Source: JBFHFS01 sp041583495
GTDB taxonomy: Bacteria; Bacteroidota; Bacteroidia; Bacteroidales; Marinilabiliaceae
DNA length: 28,798 bases
NCBI GenBank assembly: GCA_041583495.1
Contig: JBFHFS010000062.1
Location: 1 to 28,798 of the forward strand
Reading direction: 5' to 3'
Both the position numbers and the translations under genes were made by a program. Under the pieces are notes generated by a model. It was given only the letters and a program-made list of their open reading frames with translations. It was not told where the DNA came from and ran no database searches. Shown piece by piece: positions 1 through 7,146 of this stretch (its first letter is position 1; every line of letters begins with the position of its first letter).

Positions 1-4
1 GGCC

Positions 5-69
5 TTCTTTGTATACTTTCTACGGCTGGAGGTAGAAAGTATAAGCCCGTGCGGCTCGAGCACAAAGAA
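5..69. repeat. Three-way-junction palindromic element
   Basis: Three stems nest exactly. An outer 7-bp stem pairs 5-11 with 63-69, a perfect 12-bp hairpin pairs 12-23 with 32-43 around an 8-nt loop, and a 4-bp hairpin pairs 44-47 with 53-56. A 10-bp perfect palindrome (GAGAATTCTC) follows at 72-81. The fold suggests a REP-like element or an end of a mobile element. No gene lies next to it inside the window, so its role is unknown. Confidence 0.5.
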
Positions 70-81
70 AAGAGAATTCTC

Positions 82-800
82 AAAATCGCAAATTGCCCAT
101 TGCAAATCTAACATTGCAAATCCCTTTTTAACCTGCCCCTACAGGGCGCGGGTTCAATGCATTCATTTTACCCGAGGCGTTGCCGTCGGGCTGAAATAAG
201 CTGGGCCTTCAGCCTGGGGAAAACACCAATATCCTTTATTATTTTATGTTTTTTTCTCTCCCCTTCGTTTGTAACGAGAGAGCTTTCTACTTCCCTTTGC
301 TTGTAGAGGGTTTAAAATCGCAAATTGCAAATTGCAAATCTCACGTTGCCAATTGTTTAGGGCCCTGTCGGGGCTCAAAAAAAATTCGTTTAATTCGTGA
401 AATTCGTGGTTCATTTTTTTCTTCTTGTTTGATCTCGTAGGGTTCAGTAGCGCTGGTTTTCACCTTTTCCACCCTTTTCAATATTGGTCCCCTTCAGGGA
501 CACCGGAGTGGGGGGCTTTAATATCCCCCGGCTGCTTTCGTGCTGCGCACTTCGCGCCGGGGGCTATTCACCTTGGTCCCCTTCAGGGACACCGGATGCA
601 CCCTTTTCACTTCTTTCACTTCTTTTCGGGAATACAGACGCACAAATTGTGCGCCTCTACGTTTTTATTCATCCGAACTACCGGTTTGCTTTTACCTTTT
701 TCACCCTTTTTCATTCTTCACTCCACCTATCTCTCTTATCTCTATATATTTCTATTTATTTCTCTAACCTCTAATTCTAACCTCTAATTTCTTATTTCCA
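82..800. repeat. Non-coding mosaic of interspersed repeats
   Basis: I see no credible gene here; the short open frames are low-complexity shadows. It holds CAAATTGC-rich words at 86-122 and 319-360, a module with TCGTTTGTAACGAGAG and CTTGTAGAGGG at 253-360, a GTCCCCTTCAGGGAC hairpin module at 482-610, and a short CTTTTTCACC-type tract near 690-720. The second and third modules recur in the same order at 28221-28361 and 28496-28610. Confidence 0.7.
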
Positions 801-829
801 TTTATCTCTGTTCATTTTTCTCTTCTGAT

Positions 830-1115
830 AAAAAAGGCAACCCTTTGGACAAATCTGCGTAGGGGAAAATACAATAGTCTCAAAGCCGGGTGCTCTAAAA
901 ATACAAAGACCCCTGCTGGTCATTGTTAGGGGGCACTTCATCAAAAAATGGGGTGACCTGATCAAGGGGCCTAAAGGTGAGGTTGGCCCACGGGCCTAGG
1001 GGAACAGCGTTTTGAGGATTGTTTGATGAAGGAATGGAACCGCGGAAAAGAACCATTTAACAAAAATTTTTTGTGCTGAATTTTTTATCTTTGATCCTTG
1101 ATTTTGGAGGAGAAG
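830..1115. other. Unassigned non-repeat region, possible structured RNA gene
   Basis: This stretch has no credible open frame, and it does not match the repeat modules seen elsewhere in the window. A perfect 10-bp inverted repeat (CTTCATCAAA at 936-945, TTTGATGAAG at 1022-1031) closes a domain of about 100 nt. Inside it is a GGCC/GGCC hairpin at 985-996, and just upstream CCCCT (910-914) can pair with AGGGG (928-932). A CTTTTTCAC-type tract lies before it and a GTGAAAAAG-type tract after it, the arrangement seen around protein genes in this window. I could not match it to tmRNA, RNase P, SRP RNA or 6S RNA by eye. Strand is unknown, and a decayed gene is an alternative. Confidence 0.3.
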
Positions 1116-1170
1116 TGACATCTTAAAATGTGACTGAGAGGGCGAAGCCGTGGAGGAAAGGAAAGGGAAA

Positions 1171-1334
1171 GAGTGAAAAAGTGAAAGAGTGAAAAAGTGA
1201 AAGGGGTGAAAGAGGTGAAAGGGGTGAAAGCCAGCTTGTCTGGTCCCGCATTTTCATCGGGAAGGTGAAAGGGGTGAAAGAGTGAAAAAGGTGAAAAAGG
1301 GTGAAAGGGGTGAAAAAGGTGAAGGAGTGAAAAC
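1171..1334. repeat. (GTGAAAAAG)n-type simple-repeat tract
   Basis: About 165 bp of imperfect 8-9 bp units (GTGAAAAA, GTGAAAGG, GTGAAAGA) is interrupted at about 1231-1260 by the module CCAGCTTGTCTGGTCCCGC. Elsewhere in the window this orientation lies immediately downstream of + strand genes. Confidence 0.8.
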
Positions 1335-1596
1335 AGTCCAAGGAGGGGAAAGCATTAAAGGGAGTGATTGCTGTACGGCTCCATTCTGGTGTTGAGGAAA
1401 ATCTAAAAACGCCTGTTGCCAGTACAACGGCTGTCCCTTAGTGTGATAAGTAACAGTAAACATTCGCATTTAAATAAAAAATCCTTAATTTTAACCCTAA
1501 GACCGGTTCAATGGTTGTGGTGACGGGCGAATCTTGCTTGTTGTCCGCCCTGGTGTACAGTATACGATTAGAAATCCCTTTTTAGTACCCGTAATT

Positions 1597-2172
1597 ATGA
1601 AAAATCTGAAACCCAACCCCCTTATTCTGAGCGCATTATTTATGTTGCTCTGCTTGTCGGTGGCCTCGGCTGCCGAGCCCATAACCCGGTCCGGCGAGAG
1701 CAGCACCTCCTCTGCCCCTAAGAAGCGCAGCATCACCGATTACCCGTTTCTGAATATGAACTTCTTCGGGACCCATTTCTTCTCCGGCGCCCTCACCTCA
1801 GGGGTGGGCTATGGCAGCTTCATGGGCATCCAGGGTACCTTCGACTACCAGATTGATGATGAATTCTCGGCCGGCGTGCAAGGTAACCTCTACATGGGTA
1901 ACTCTGAATTTAAGGGAAACCGGACCCCCTCACTGGGTGTGCGGGGCAGCTACCACTTCCTGGAGCGTGGCCACATCGACAGCGACCCGCTCGACTTGTA
2001 TGCCGGTCTGGGACTGGGGGCCGACCTGGGTAAAGGCGATGATGAGGCACACGATGTAGGTGCCTATGTTTCCGTGCATGCAGGCCTCCGCTATAAGGTG
2101 GGCTACAACTGGCTCCTCTACTCCGAGCTCAGCACCCGTAGTGCCGCCCTGGGGTTGTGCTTTATGTTTTAA
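1597..2172 (+). CDS. Small outer-membrane beta-barrel protein
   Basis: A 191-residue exported protein. The chosen start (1597) gives a clean signal peptide: a basic N-terminus (MKNLK), a hydrophobic core at about residues 9-24, and an Ala-rich cleavage region (SASAAE) near residue 25. An upstream in-frame ATG at 1534 would put 21 extra residues before the signal, so I rejected it. The mature part has alternating polar and aromatic residues and Gly-rich turns (GVGYGSFMGIQG, LDLYAGLGLGADLG), and ends in Phe (LGLCFMF), the usual signal for outer-membrane barrel insertion. The size fits an 8-stranded barrel. Codon use is GC-rich, like ugd, wza and wzc. It has no clear operon partner, and a role in the polysaccharide pathway cannot be shown. 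The class is fairly sure; the specific function is unknown. Confidence 0.75.
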   Translation: MKNLKPNPLILSALFMLLCLSVASAAEPITRSGESSTSSAPKKRSITDYPFLNMNFFGTHFFSGALTSGVGYGSFMGIQGTFDYQIDDEFSAGVQGNLYMGNSEFKGNRTPSLGVRGSYHFLERGHIDSDPLDLYAGLGLGADLGKGDDEAHDVGAYVSVHAGLRYKVGYNWLLYSELSTRSAALGLCFMF

Positions 2173-2175
2173 CTC

Positions 2176-2273
2176 GTGCGCCAAAGCCTTGGCGGCGGCG
2201 TAATTGTGCGCCATAGCCTTAGCGACGGCGCAATTGTGACGCCAAAGCCTTAGCGACGGCGCAATTGTGCGCC
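2176..2273. repeat. Three tandem 30-bp GC-rich repeats
   Basis: Units start at 2176, 2206 and 2236, with a partial one at 2267. Each reads roughly GTGCGCCAAAGCCTTAGCGA followed by CGGCGCAATT, so each can fold through GCGCC/GGCGC. They begin four bases after the barrel gene's stop codon. They could act as a transcription-end or mRNA-stability structure. The rest of the gap to 2443 shows nothing recognisable. Confidence 0.7.
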
Positions 2274-2443
2274 CAAAAGTTAAGAGTTAAGAGAAAAAAG
2301 TTAAACGGGAAGGAAGCTCCTTTAGGGGTGAAATATCGGTGGAATTCACGTTCCATCATCATAAACAGAAGCCCCGGTTAGGGCGAAACGAATAGAAAAG
2401 AGCAAAGATAAGGAGAGATTTTTAAGAGTAAGTTAAAAGATAA

Positions 2444-2803
2444 ATGGATGAAAGTATATTGGTGAAAAAGAGTTATTCCTTCGCTCTTAAAGTGATAACG
2501 GTATACAAAAAGGTGATTGGTGAGCATAAAGAATATGTCTTGAGTAAACAGTTGTTGAAGGCAGGAACTGCTGTAGGCGCTTTAATACGGGAGGCGGAAT
2601 TTGCACAATCAAAACCCGACTTTATTTCTAAACTAAGTATTGCTCTAAAAGAATCTAACAAAACCGCCTACTGGTTCTCCCTTTTAGTTTTTCACTTATT
2701 ACTCATTTTTTACTCTTCACTCTTCGTTTTTCACTTATTCTTCGTTTTTCACTTATTCCTCACTCTTCGTTTTGTACTAATATTTTTCTTAATTATTAGC
2801 TAA
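2444..2803 (+). pseudogene. Four-helix-bundle protein, 3' end replaced by repeat
   Basis: Residues 1-78 match the start of the four-helix-bundle family (TIGR02436/PF05635, related to proteins encoded in 23S rRNA intervening sequences): an N-terminal helix with SYSFALKVITVYKKV, a second with LSKQLLKAGTAVGALIREAE, and the typical ALKESNKTAYW. In the family this last motif is followed by about 40 residues of helix. Here the frame runs straight into TTTTTCACTTATT-type low-complexity DNA, which encodes a Phe/Leu-rich tail unlike the family. The intact paralogue at 24581-24934 shows what is missing. The ORF stays open by chance, and the product is probably non-functional. The family's function is unknown. 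Confidence 0.65.
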
Positions 2804-2819
2804 CTTTTAGTTTTTAACT
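2686..2819. repeat. TTTTTCACTTATT-type tract upstream of ugd
   Basis: Degenerate repeats of TTTTTCACTTATTC and ACTCTTCG lead up to the ugd start codon. They are a variant of the CTTTTTCAC tracts that precede wzx, the initiating transferase, wza and wzc. The 5' end overlaps the broken four-helix-bundle gene. Confidence 0.6.
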
Positions 2820-4298
2820 ATGCAACATATTTCAAAAATCACCTGCATCGGCGCAGGCTACGTAGGTGGCCCCACCATGGCTGTGATTGCTCAGAAATGC
2901 CCGCACATACGGGTTACCATCGTAGATATCAACCCGGAGCGCATCGCCGCCTGGAACGATCCCGACCTGGATAAGCTGCCCATCTATGAGCCGGGCCTCA
3001 AAGAGGTGGTGGCCGAAGCACGGGGCCGTAACCTCTTCTTCTCCACCGACGTGGAGAAAGGCATCGATGAGGCTCAGATGATCTTCATCTCCGTAAACAC
3101 CCCCACCAAGACCTATGGCGTGGGCAAGGGCATGGCTGCCGACCTCAAATATGTGGAGCTGTGTGCCCGCCAGATTGCCCGTGTATCCAAAGACGATAAG
3201 ATAGTGGTGGAGAAATCGACCCTGCCCGTGCGCACCGCCCAGGCCATCAAGACCATCCTCGACTCAACCGGCAATGGGGCAAAGTTCCAGATTCTCTCCA
3301 ACCCCGAGTTTTTGGCCGAAGGCACCGCCATCAGAGACCTTCACGCGCCCGACAGGGTGCTCATCGGTGGGGGACAGGACGCTGCCGGGCAGGCCGCCAT
3401 CCAATCGCTGGTGGACATTTACAGCCACTGGGTGCCTCGCGAGCGCATCCTCACCACCCGCCTTTGGTCGTCCGAGCTCTCCAAGCTCACCGCCAACGCC
3501 TTCCTGGCTCAGCGCGTCTCCTCCATCAACGCCATCTCGGCACTCTGCGAGCAGACCGGCGCCGACGTGGAAGAGGTGGCCCACGCCATCGGCACCGACA
3601 GCCGCATAGGCCCCAAATTCCTCAAAGCCTCTGTGGGCTTTGGCGGCTCCTGCTTCCAGAAGGACATCCTTAACCTCGTCTACCTCTGCCGGCACTTTAA
3701 CCTGCCCGAGGTGGGCGACTACTGGGAACAGGTCATCCGCATGAACGACTACCAGAAACACCGCTTCGCCAAGAACATCATCGACTCGCTCTTCAACAGC
3801 GTCTCGGGCAAGAAGATCGCCTTCCTGGGCTGGGCCTTCAAGAAAGATACCAACGACACCCGCGAATCACCCGCCATCTATGTGGCCGATGAGCTCCTCC
3901 AGGACCGCGCCGAGATCCACATCTACGACCCCAAAGTGCCCGCCGAACGCATCTATGCCGACCTGGAATACCTGCAATCGCATAGGGTGGTAAAGACGCC
4001 GTATACGGCGTCTCCACAGTATACGGCGTCTCCACAATCTATCTCATCTCTACAGGCTGAGACCCTAACCCCGGCCATGATCCGCAACCTGGTAACCATC
4101 CACCCCGAGCCCTATGCCGCCACCCAACAGGCCCACGCCATCGCCGTCCTCACCGAATGGGACGAATTTAAAACCTACGACTGGCAAAAAGTGTATGACA
4201 ATATGCTCAAACCTGCGTTTGTATTCGACGGCCGTAACATATTAGAGCAGGATAAATTAGAAAGAATGGGATTTAAGTTTAAGGGGATTGGGAAATGA
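2820..4298 (+). CDS. ugd: UDP-glucose 6-dehydrogenase
   Basis: Oxidises UDP-glucose to UDP-glucuronate with two NAD+ in the cytosol, supplying an acidic sugar for the polysaccharide. The 492-residue protein has the N-terminal Rossmann motif GAGYVGGP (about residues 12-19), SVNTPTKTYG, the NPEFLAEGTA segment, and the catalytic Cys278 within GFGGSCFQKD. It ends in FDGRNILEQDKLERMGF. Its length and wording closely follow animal UGDH rather than the shorter Escherichia coli type. Between the NAD-binding-domain motif IYDPKVPAERI and the final TEWDEF there is an extra segment carrying two YTASPQ repeats, encoded by a palindromic insertion (3994-4036). Codon use is GC-rich. A repeat tract leads into the start. 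Function is secure. Confidence 0.95.
   Translation: MQHISKITCIGAGYVGGPTMAVIAQKCPHIRVTIVDINPERIAAWNDPDLDKLPIYEPGLKEVVAEARGRNLFFSTDVEKGIDEAQMIFISVNTPTKTYGVGKGMAADLKYVELCARQIARVSKDDKIVVEKSTLPVRTAQAIKTILDSTGNGAKFQILSNPEFLAEGTAIRDLHAPDRVLIGGGQDAAGQAAIQSLVDIYSHWVPRERILTTRLWSSELSKLTANAFLAQRVSSINAISALCEQTGADVEEVAHAIGTDSRIGPKFLKASVGFGGSCFQKDILNLVYLCRHFNLPEVGDYWEQVIRMNDYQKHRFAKNIIDSLFNSVSGKKIAFLGWAFKKDTNDTRESPAIYVADELLQDRAEIHIYDPKVPAERIYADLEYLQSHRVVKTPYTASPQYTASPQSISSLQAETLTPAMIRNLVTIHPEPYAATQQAHAIAVLTEWDEFKTYDWQKVYDNMLKPAFVFDGRNILEQDKLERMGFKFKGIGK
3994..4036. repeat. Palindromic repeat inserted in ugd
   Basis: AGACGCCGTATACGGCGTCT (3994-4013) is a perfect 20-bp palindrome. An 18-bp word starting GTATACGGCGTCTCCAC occurs at 4001 and again directly at 4019, encoding YTASPQ twice in frame. 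The segment falls in a stretch where animal UGDH proteins have only a short loop. Confidence 0.8.
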
Positions 4299-4399
4299 TT
4301 TCGGCGGGAGCACCCGCCTTCATCTTTGACGGACGAAATGTACTGGAAGCCGAAAAGCTGGAAGGGATGGGGTTTATTTTGAAGGGGATAGGGAAGTAA
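4295..4399 (+). pseudogene. Leftover duplicate of the ugd 3' end
   Basis: In another frame, starting in an ATG that overlaps the ugd stop (ATGA), 34 codons read APAFIFDGRNVLEAEKLE then GMGFILKGIGK and stop. This parallels the real ugd ending, PAFVFDGRNILEQDKLE then RMGFKFKGIGK. The two endings differ at many positions, so this is either an old duplication or the scar of recombination between two divergent ugd alleles. It is unlikely to make a useful product. Confidence 0.8.
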
Positions 4400-4408
4400 T
4401 CTCATTTG

Positions 4409-5060
4409 TCATTGCGAGGGAACGAAGAGACCGCGGCAATCTCCCCGTGATCCATAAAACTCAAAAAATAGAGTCCGCTGCAAACCGTGAACAGATTGCC
4501 ACGCTTCGCTCGCAATGACAGCGTTCATTTGGCATTGCCAGGGAGCACATATCGCCTGCGCAATTTGCTATGGCAGTTAAGACTGCCTTCGCCAGAGGCT
4601 ACGGCGGCTGAAAGTGACCGCAGCGGCCGACGCAATGGATCATTGCTTTGGCGCCTTAAAGGCAATCTTCCCACTATCTGTCATTGCGAGGGAGAGCAAC
4701 GACCGCGGCAATCTACCTGTGATTCATAAGACCCCAAAAAAGAGGCGCTACCAAATTTGAACAGATTGCCACGCTTCGCTCGCAATGACAGGGTTCATTT
4801 GGCATTGGTAGGAGCACATACCGCCTGCGCAATTTGCTTTGGCAGTTAAGACTGCCTTCGCCGGAGGCTACGGCGGCTGAAAGTGACCGCGGCGGCCGAC
4901 GAAACGGATCATTGCTTTGGCGCCTTAAAGGCAATCTTCCCACTATTTGTCATTGCGAGGGAGAGCAACGACTGCGGCAATCTACCTGTGATCCAAACAT
5001 ACCCCCAAAAAGAGGGGCTGCGTCCTTTGAACAGATTGCCACACTGCGCTCGCAATGACA
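4409..5060. repeat. Two and a half tandem repeats of about 270 bp
   Basis: Units begin at 4409, 4681 and 4950 with TCATTGCGAGGGA. Each first half runs to GAACAGATTGCCAC and then CGCTCGCAATGACA, so its outer ends are inverted (CATTGCGAG/CTCGCAATG). The second half contains GCACATA, GCCTGCGCAATTTGC and GGCGCCTTAAAGGCAATC. The third unit has only the first half. A short relic (CCCTCGCAATGACA) lies at about 19299-19312, and a related GGCAATCTGTTCAAA word lies near 28423-28437. No gene is credible here. Confidence 0.85.
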
Positions 5061-5316
5061 GGGTAACCGGCGCAGACAGGGACCAGACAAACTGACAAGA
5101 CAAAAGTTGTACCATACACAAAGTGTACTATATCTATCGATCTATGAATCAATCAGGTAAGCCCGTACTTGAAAGGCATTTAATTGGTTGCGAGAATGAA
5201 ATACAATTAATTAAAGAATTAGACTTGATTTTTAAATAGCAAGACTACTTATTTAAGAAAATTGCCTAAAAATTAAATAAGGGATAAGTTAAGAACTAAG
5301 GGGCGTTGTAAAACTA
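5061..5316. other. AT-rich intergenic region, no clear gene
   Basis: The only open frame of note is 5144-5239 (31 codons: MNQSGKPVLERHLIGCENE and on), which I do not recognise. It could be a gene fragment or chance. Base composition shifts to AT-rich here, just before the glycan island. Confidence 0.4.
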
Positions 5317-5584
5317 CTTTTCACTCCCGCAAAACGGTCATAAGGAAGCTGGTAACCAACCTTCCTATTTCCGTAACGCTTACGCCATAGCAACAGCGTC
5401 GGCGCAGAGCGGGACCAGTAAAGCTGGTTTTCACTTTTCGTTCTTCACAAATTTTTCACTCTTCGTTTTTCACTTTTTCCTTTAACCTTTATACTTTTAC
5501 CCCCGCAGGTGCGGGACCAGACAAGCTGGCTTGAGTTTTTAACCCTTTTCACTCTTTCACCTTTTTACTTTTTCCCCTTCTTTC
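5317..5584. repeat. Composite repeat leading into wzx
   Basis: It contains two GGGACCAG-n5-CTGG hairpin modules (loops TAAAG at about 5424 and ACAAG at about 5520). A CGTAACGCTTACGCCATAGC word at about 5372 recurs at 25131. CTTTTTCAC-type tracts at 5437-5490 and 5545-5580 end a few bases before the wzx start codon. Confidence 0.75.
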
Positions 5585-7135
5585 ATGCACCCAACCCTTA
5601 AAGCTGAAAATCCATCGTCTCAAAATAACAAACGCATAGCTAAGAATACCCTGATGCTCTACTTCAGGATGTTTCTGACCATGGGGGTATCACTTTATAC
5701 TTCACGTATTGTATTAAATACTTTAGGTGTTGAAGATTTTGGAATTTATAATGTTGTGGGTGGGGTGGTAACGATGTTTTCATTTTTAAATTCTGCAATG
5801 GCTTCTGCGACTCAACGCTTTTTGTCTTTTGAGATAGGAAAAAATAATTATGATCAACTAAAAAAAGTTTTTAGCATGAGTGTTAATATTCATGCAATTA
5901 TTGCTTTTGTAATTTTAATTCTGGCTGAAACCCTTGGTCTATGGTTTTTAAATTCAAAGTTGAATATTCCAGAGAATAGAATGGTGGCTGCAAATTGGGT
6001 TTATCAGTTCTCAATTTTATCTTTTGTTGTAACAGTCCTAAGTGTTCCATACAATGCTATTATAATAGCTCACGAACGTATGAATGTCTATGCTTATGTT
6101 AGCATAGCTGAAGTCGGATTGAAACTATTAATCGTATTCATGCTTCAATGGTTTGGTTTCGATAAATTGAAATTGTATGCAGTATTGATTTTTTCTGTCT
6201 CATTAATAATTAGGTTGGTCTATGGTTTTTATTGCAACATAAATTTCAAAGAAAGTAAATATCATCTTTTCTGGGATAAATCGTTGTATTCAAAATTAAT
6301 GAATTATGCAGGTTGGAATTTATGGGGAAATATTGCTTCTGTAATTTTTGGACAAGGAATAAATATACTTCTCAATATTTTTTTCGGACCAATCGTTAAT
6401 GCAGCAAGAGGTATTGCATTTCAAGTTCGAAGTGCTGTTAGTGGGTTTGTTAGTAATTTTCAAATGGCAATGAATCCACAGATCATAAAATCTTTTGCAA
6501 ATGGGAACAATAAGTACATGCATCAATTAATTTTTCAAGGTGCTAAATATTCATTTTTCCTATTGTTTATTATATCCTTGCCTATTCTTTTGGAGACAGA
6601 GATAGTCCTTAAATTATGGTTAAAAATTGTTCCAGAATATACGGTAATATTTACCAAGTTAGTTATAGTTAATGTGTTGATTGATTGTATCTCGGGGCCA
6701 TTGATGACAGGTGCTCAGGCTTCTGGCAAAATTAAACTGTATCAATCGGTAGTAGGTGGGTTATTAATATTAATTTTGCCAATTTCATATCTTTTTTTAA
6801 AATTGGGTTATCTACCCCAGGTTACCCTGTATGTAAGTATTTTAATTTCAATTATCGCCTTGTTTTCAAGACTTTGGATTATAAGACCTTTAGTCAATTT
6901 GTCAATTTCAAAATTTGCTAAACAAGTTTTATTACCAATAATTATGGTTGTGCCGGTCGCTCTAATCTTTCCATTAATAATAAGGAGTTTAATAACTCCC
7001 GGAATAATCAATCTTTTTGTTGTGAGTTTTGTATCTGTGTTGTCAGTTATCTTTTCAATTTATTTTATTGGATTAAATAATGAAGAACAACAATTTATGA
7101 AGAATAAAATAAATGAATATCTTTTCAAGCGATAA
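5585..7135 (+). CDS. wzx: Wzx-type polysaccharide flippase
   Basis: A 516-residue integral inner-membrane protein of the MOP/MATE-like exporter superfamily. It would flip the undecaprenyl-linked repeat unit to the periplasm. Residues 20-80 carry the Bacteroidota flippase pattern (LMLYFRMF, VLNTLGVEDFGIYNVVGG, NSAMASATQRFLSFE). Many hydrophobic segments of about 20 residues follow, ending in a short basic tail (NKINEYLFKR). This is the first gene of the AT-rich island, and its codon use contrasts sharply with ugd. A CTTTTTCAC-type tract ends just before the ATG. The next gene starts 11 bases after the stop, so the two are probably co-transcribed. The flippase role rests on family and context; the substrate cannot be read. 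Confidence 0.9.
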   Translation: MHPTLKAENPSSQNNKRIAKNTLMLYFRMFLTMGVSLYTSRIVLNTLGVEDFGIYNVVGGVVTMFSFLNSAMASATQRFLSFEIGKNNYDQLKKVFSMSVNIHAIIAFVILILAETLGLWFLNSKLNIPENRMVAANWVYQFSILSFVVTVLSVPYNAIIIAHERMNVYAYVSIAEVGLKLLIVFMLQWFGFDKLKLYAVLIFSVSLIIRLVYGFYCNINFKESKYHLFWDKSLYSKLMNYAGWNLWGNIASVIFGQGINILLNIFFGPIVNAARGIAFQVRSAVSGFVSNFQMAMNPQIIKSFANGNNKYMHQLIFQGAKYSFFLLFIISLPILLETEIVLKLWLKIVPEYTVIFTKLVIVNVLIDCISGPLMTGAQASGKIKLYQSVVGGLLILILPISYLFLKLGYLPQVTLYVSILISIIALFSRLWIIRPLVNLSISKFAKQVLLPIIMVVPVALIFPLIIRSLITPGIINLFVVSFVSVLSVIFSIYFIGLNNEEQQFMKNKINEYLFKR

Positions 7136-7146
7136 CCTTTTTTTCA

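Noticed and set aside
1069..1098. TATCTTTG as a Bacteroidota -7 element
   Set aside because: The nearest upstream TTTG is only about 12 bases away instead of about 19, so the pair does not fit the consensus.
1123..1469. Minus-strand frames encoding Phe/Ser/Thr/Pro-rich peptides (FHSFTFFTPFT type)
   Set aside because: They are produced by translating the GTGAAAAAG tract on the other strand. The same kind of peptide appears at every tract in the window.
3264..3761. Minus-strand 165-codon frame opposite ugd
   Set aside because: It is the complement of well-conserved ugd coding sequence, with no independent support.
4487..5121. Several 70-80 codon frames in the 270-bp repeats
   Set aside because: They follow the repeat units on both strands and have no family resemblance. 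They are non-coding repeat translations.
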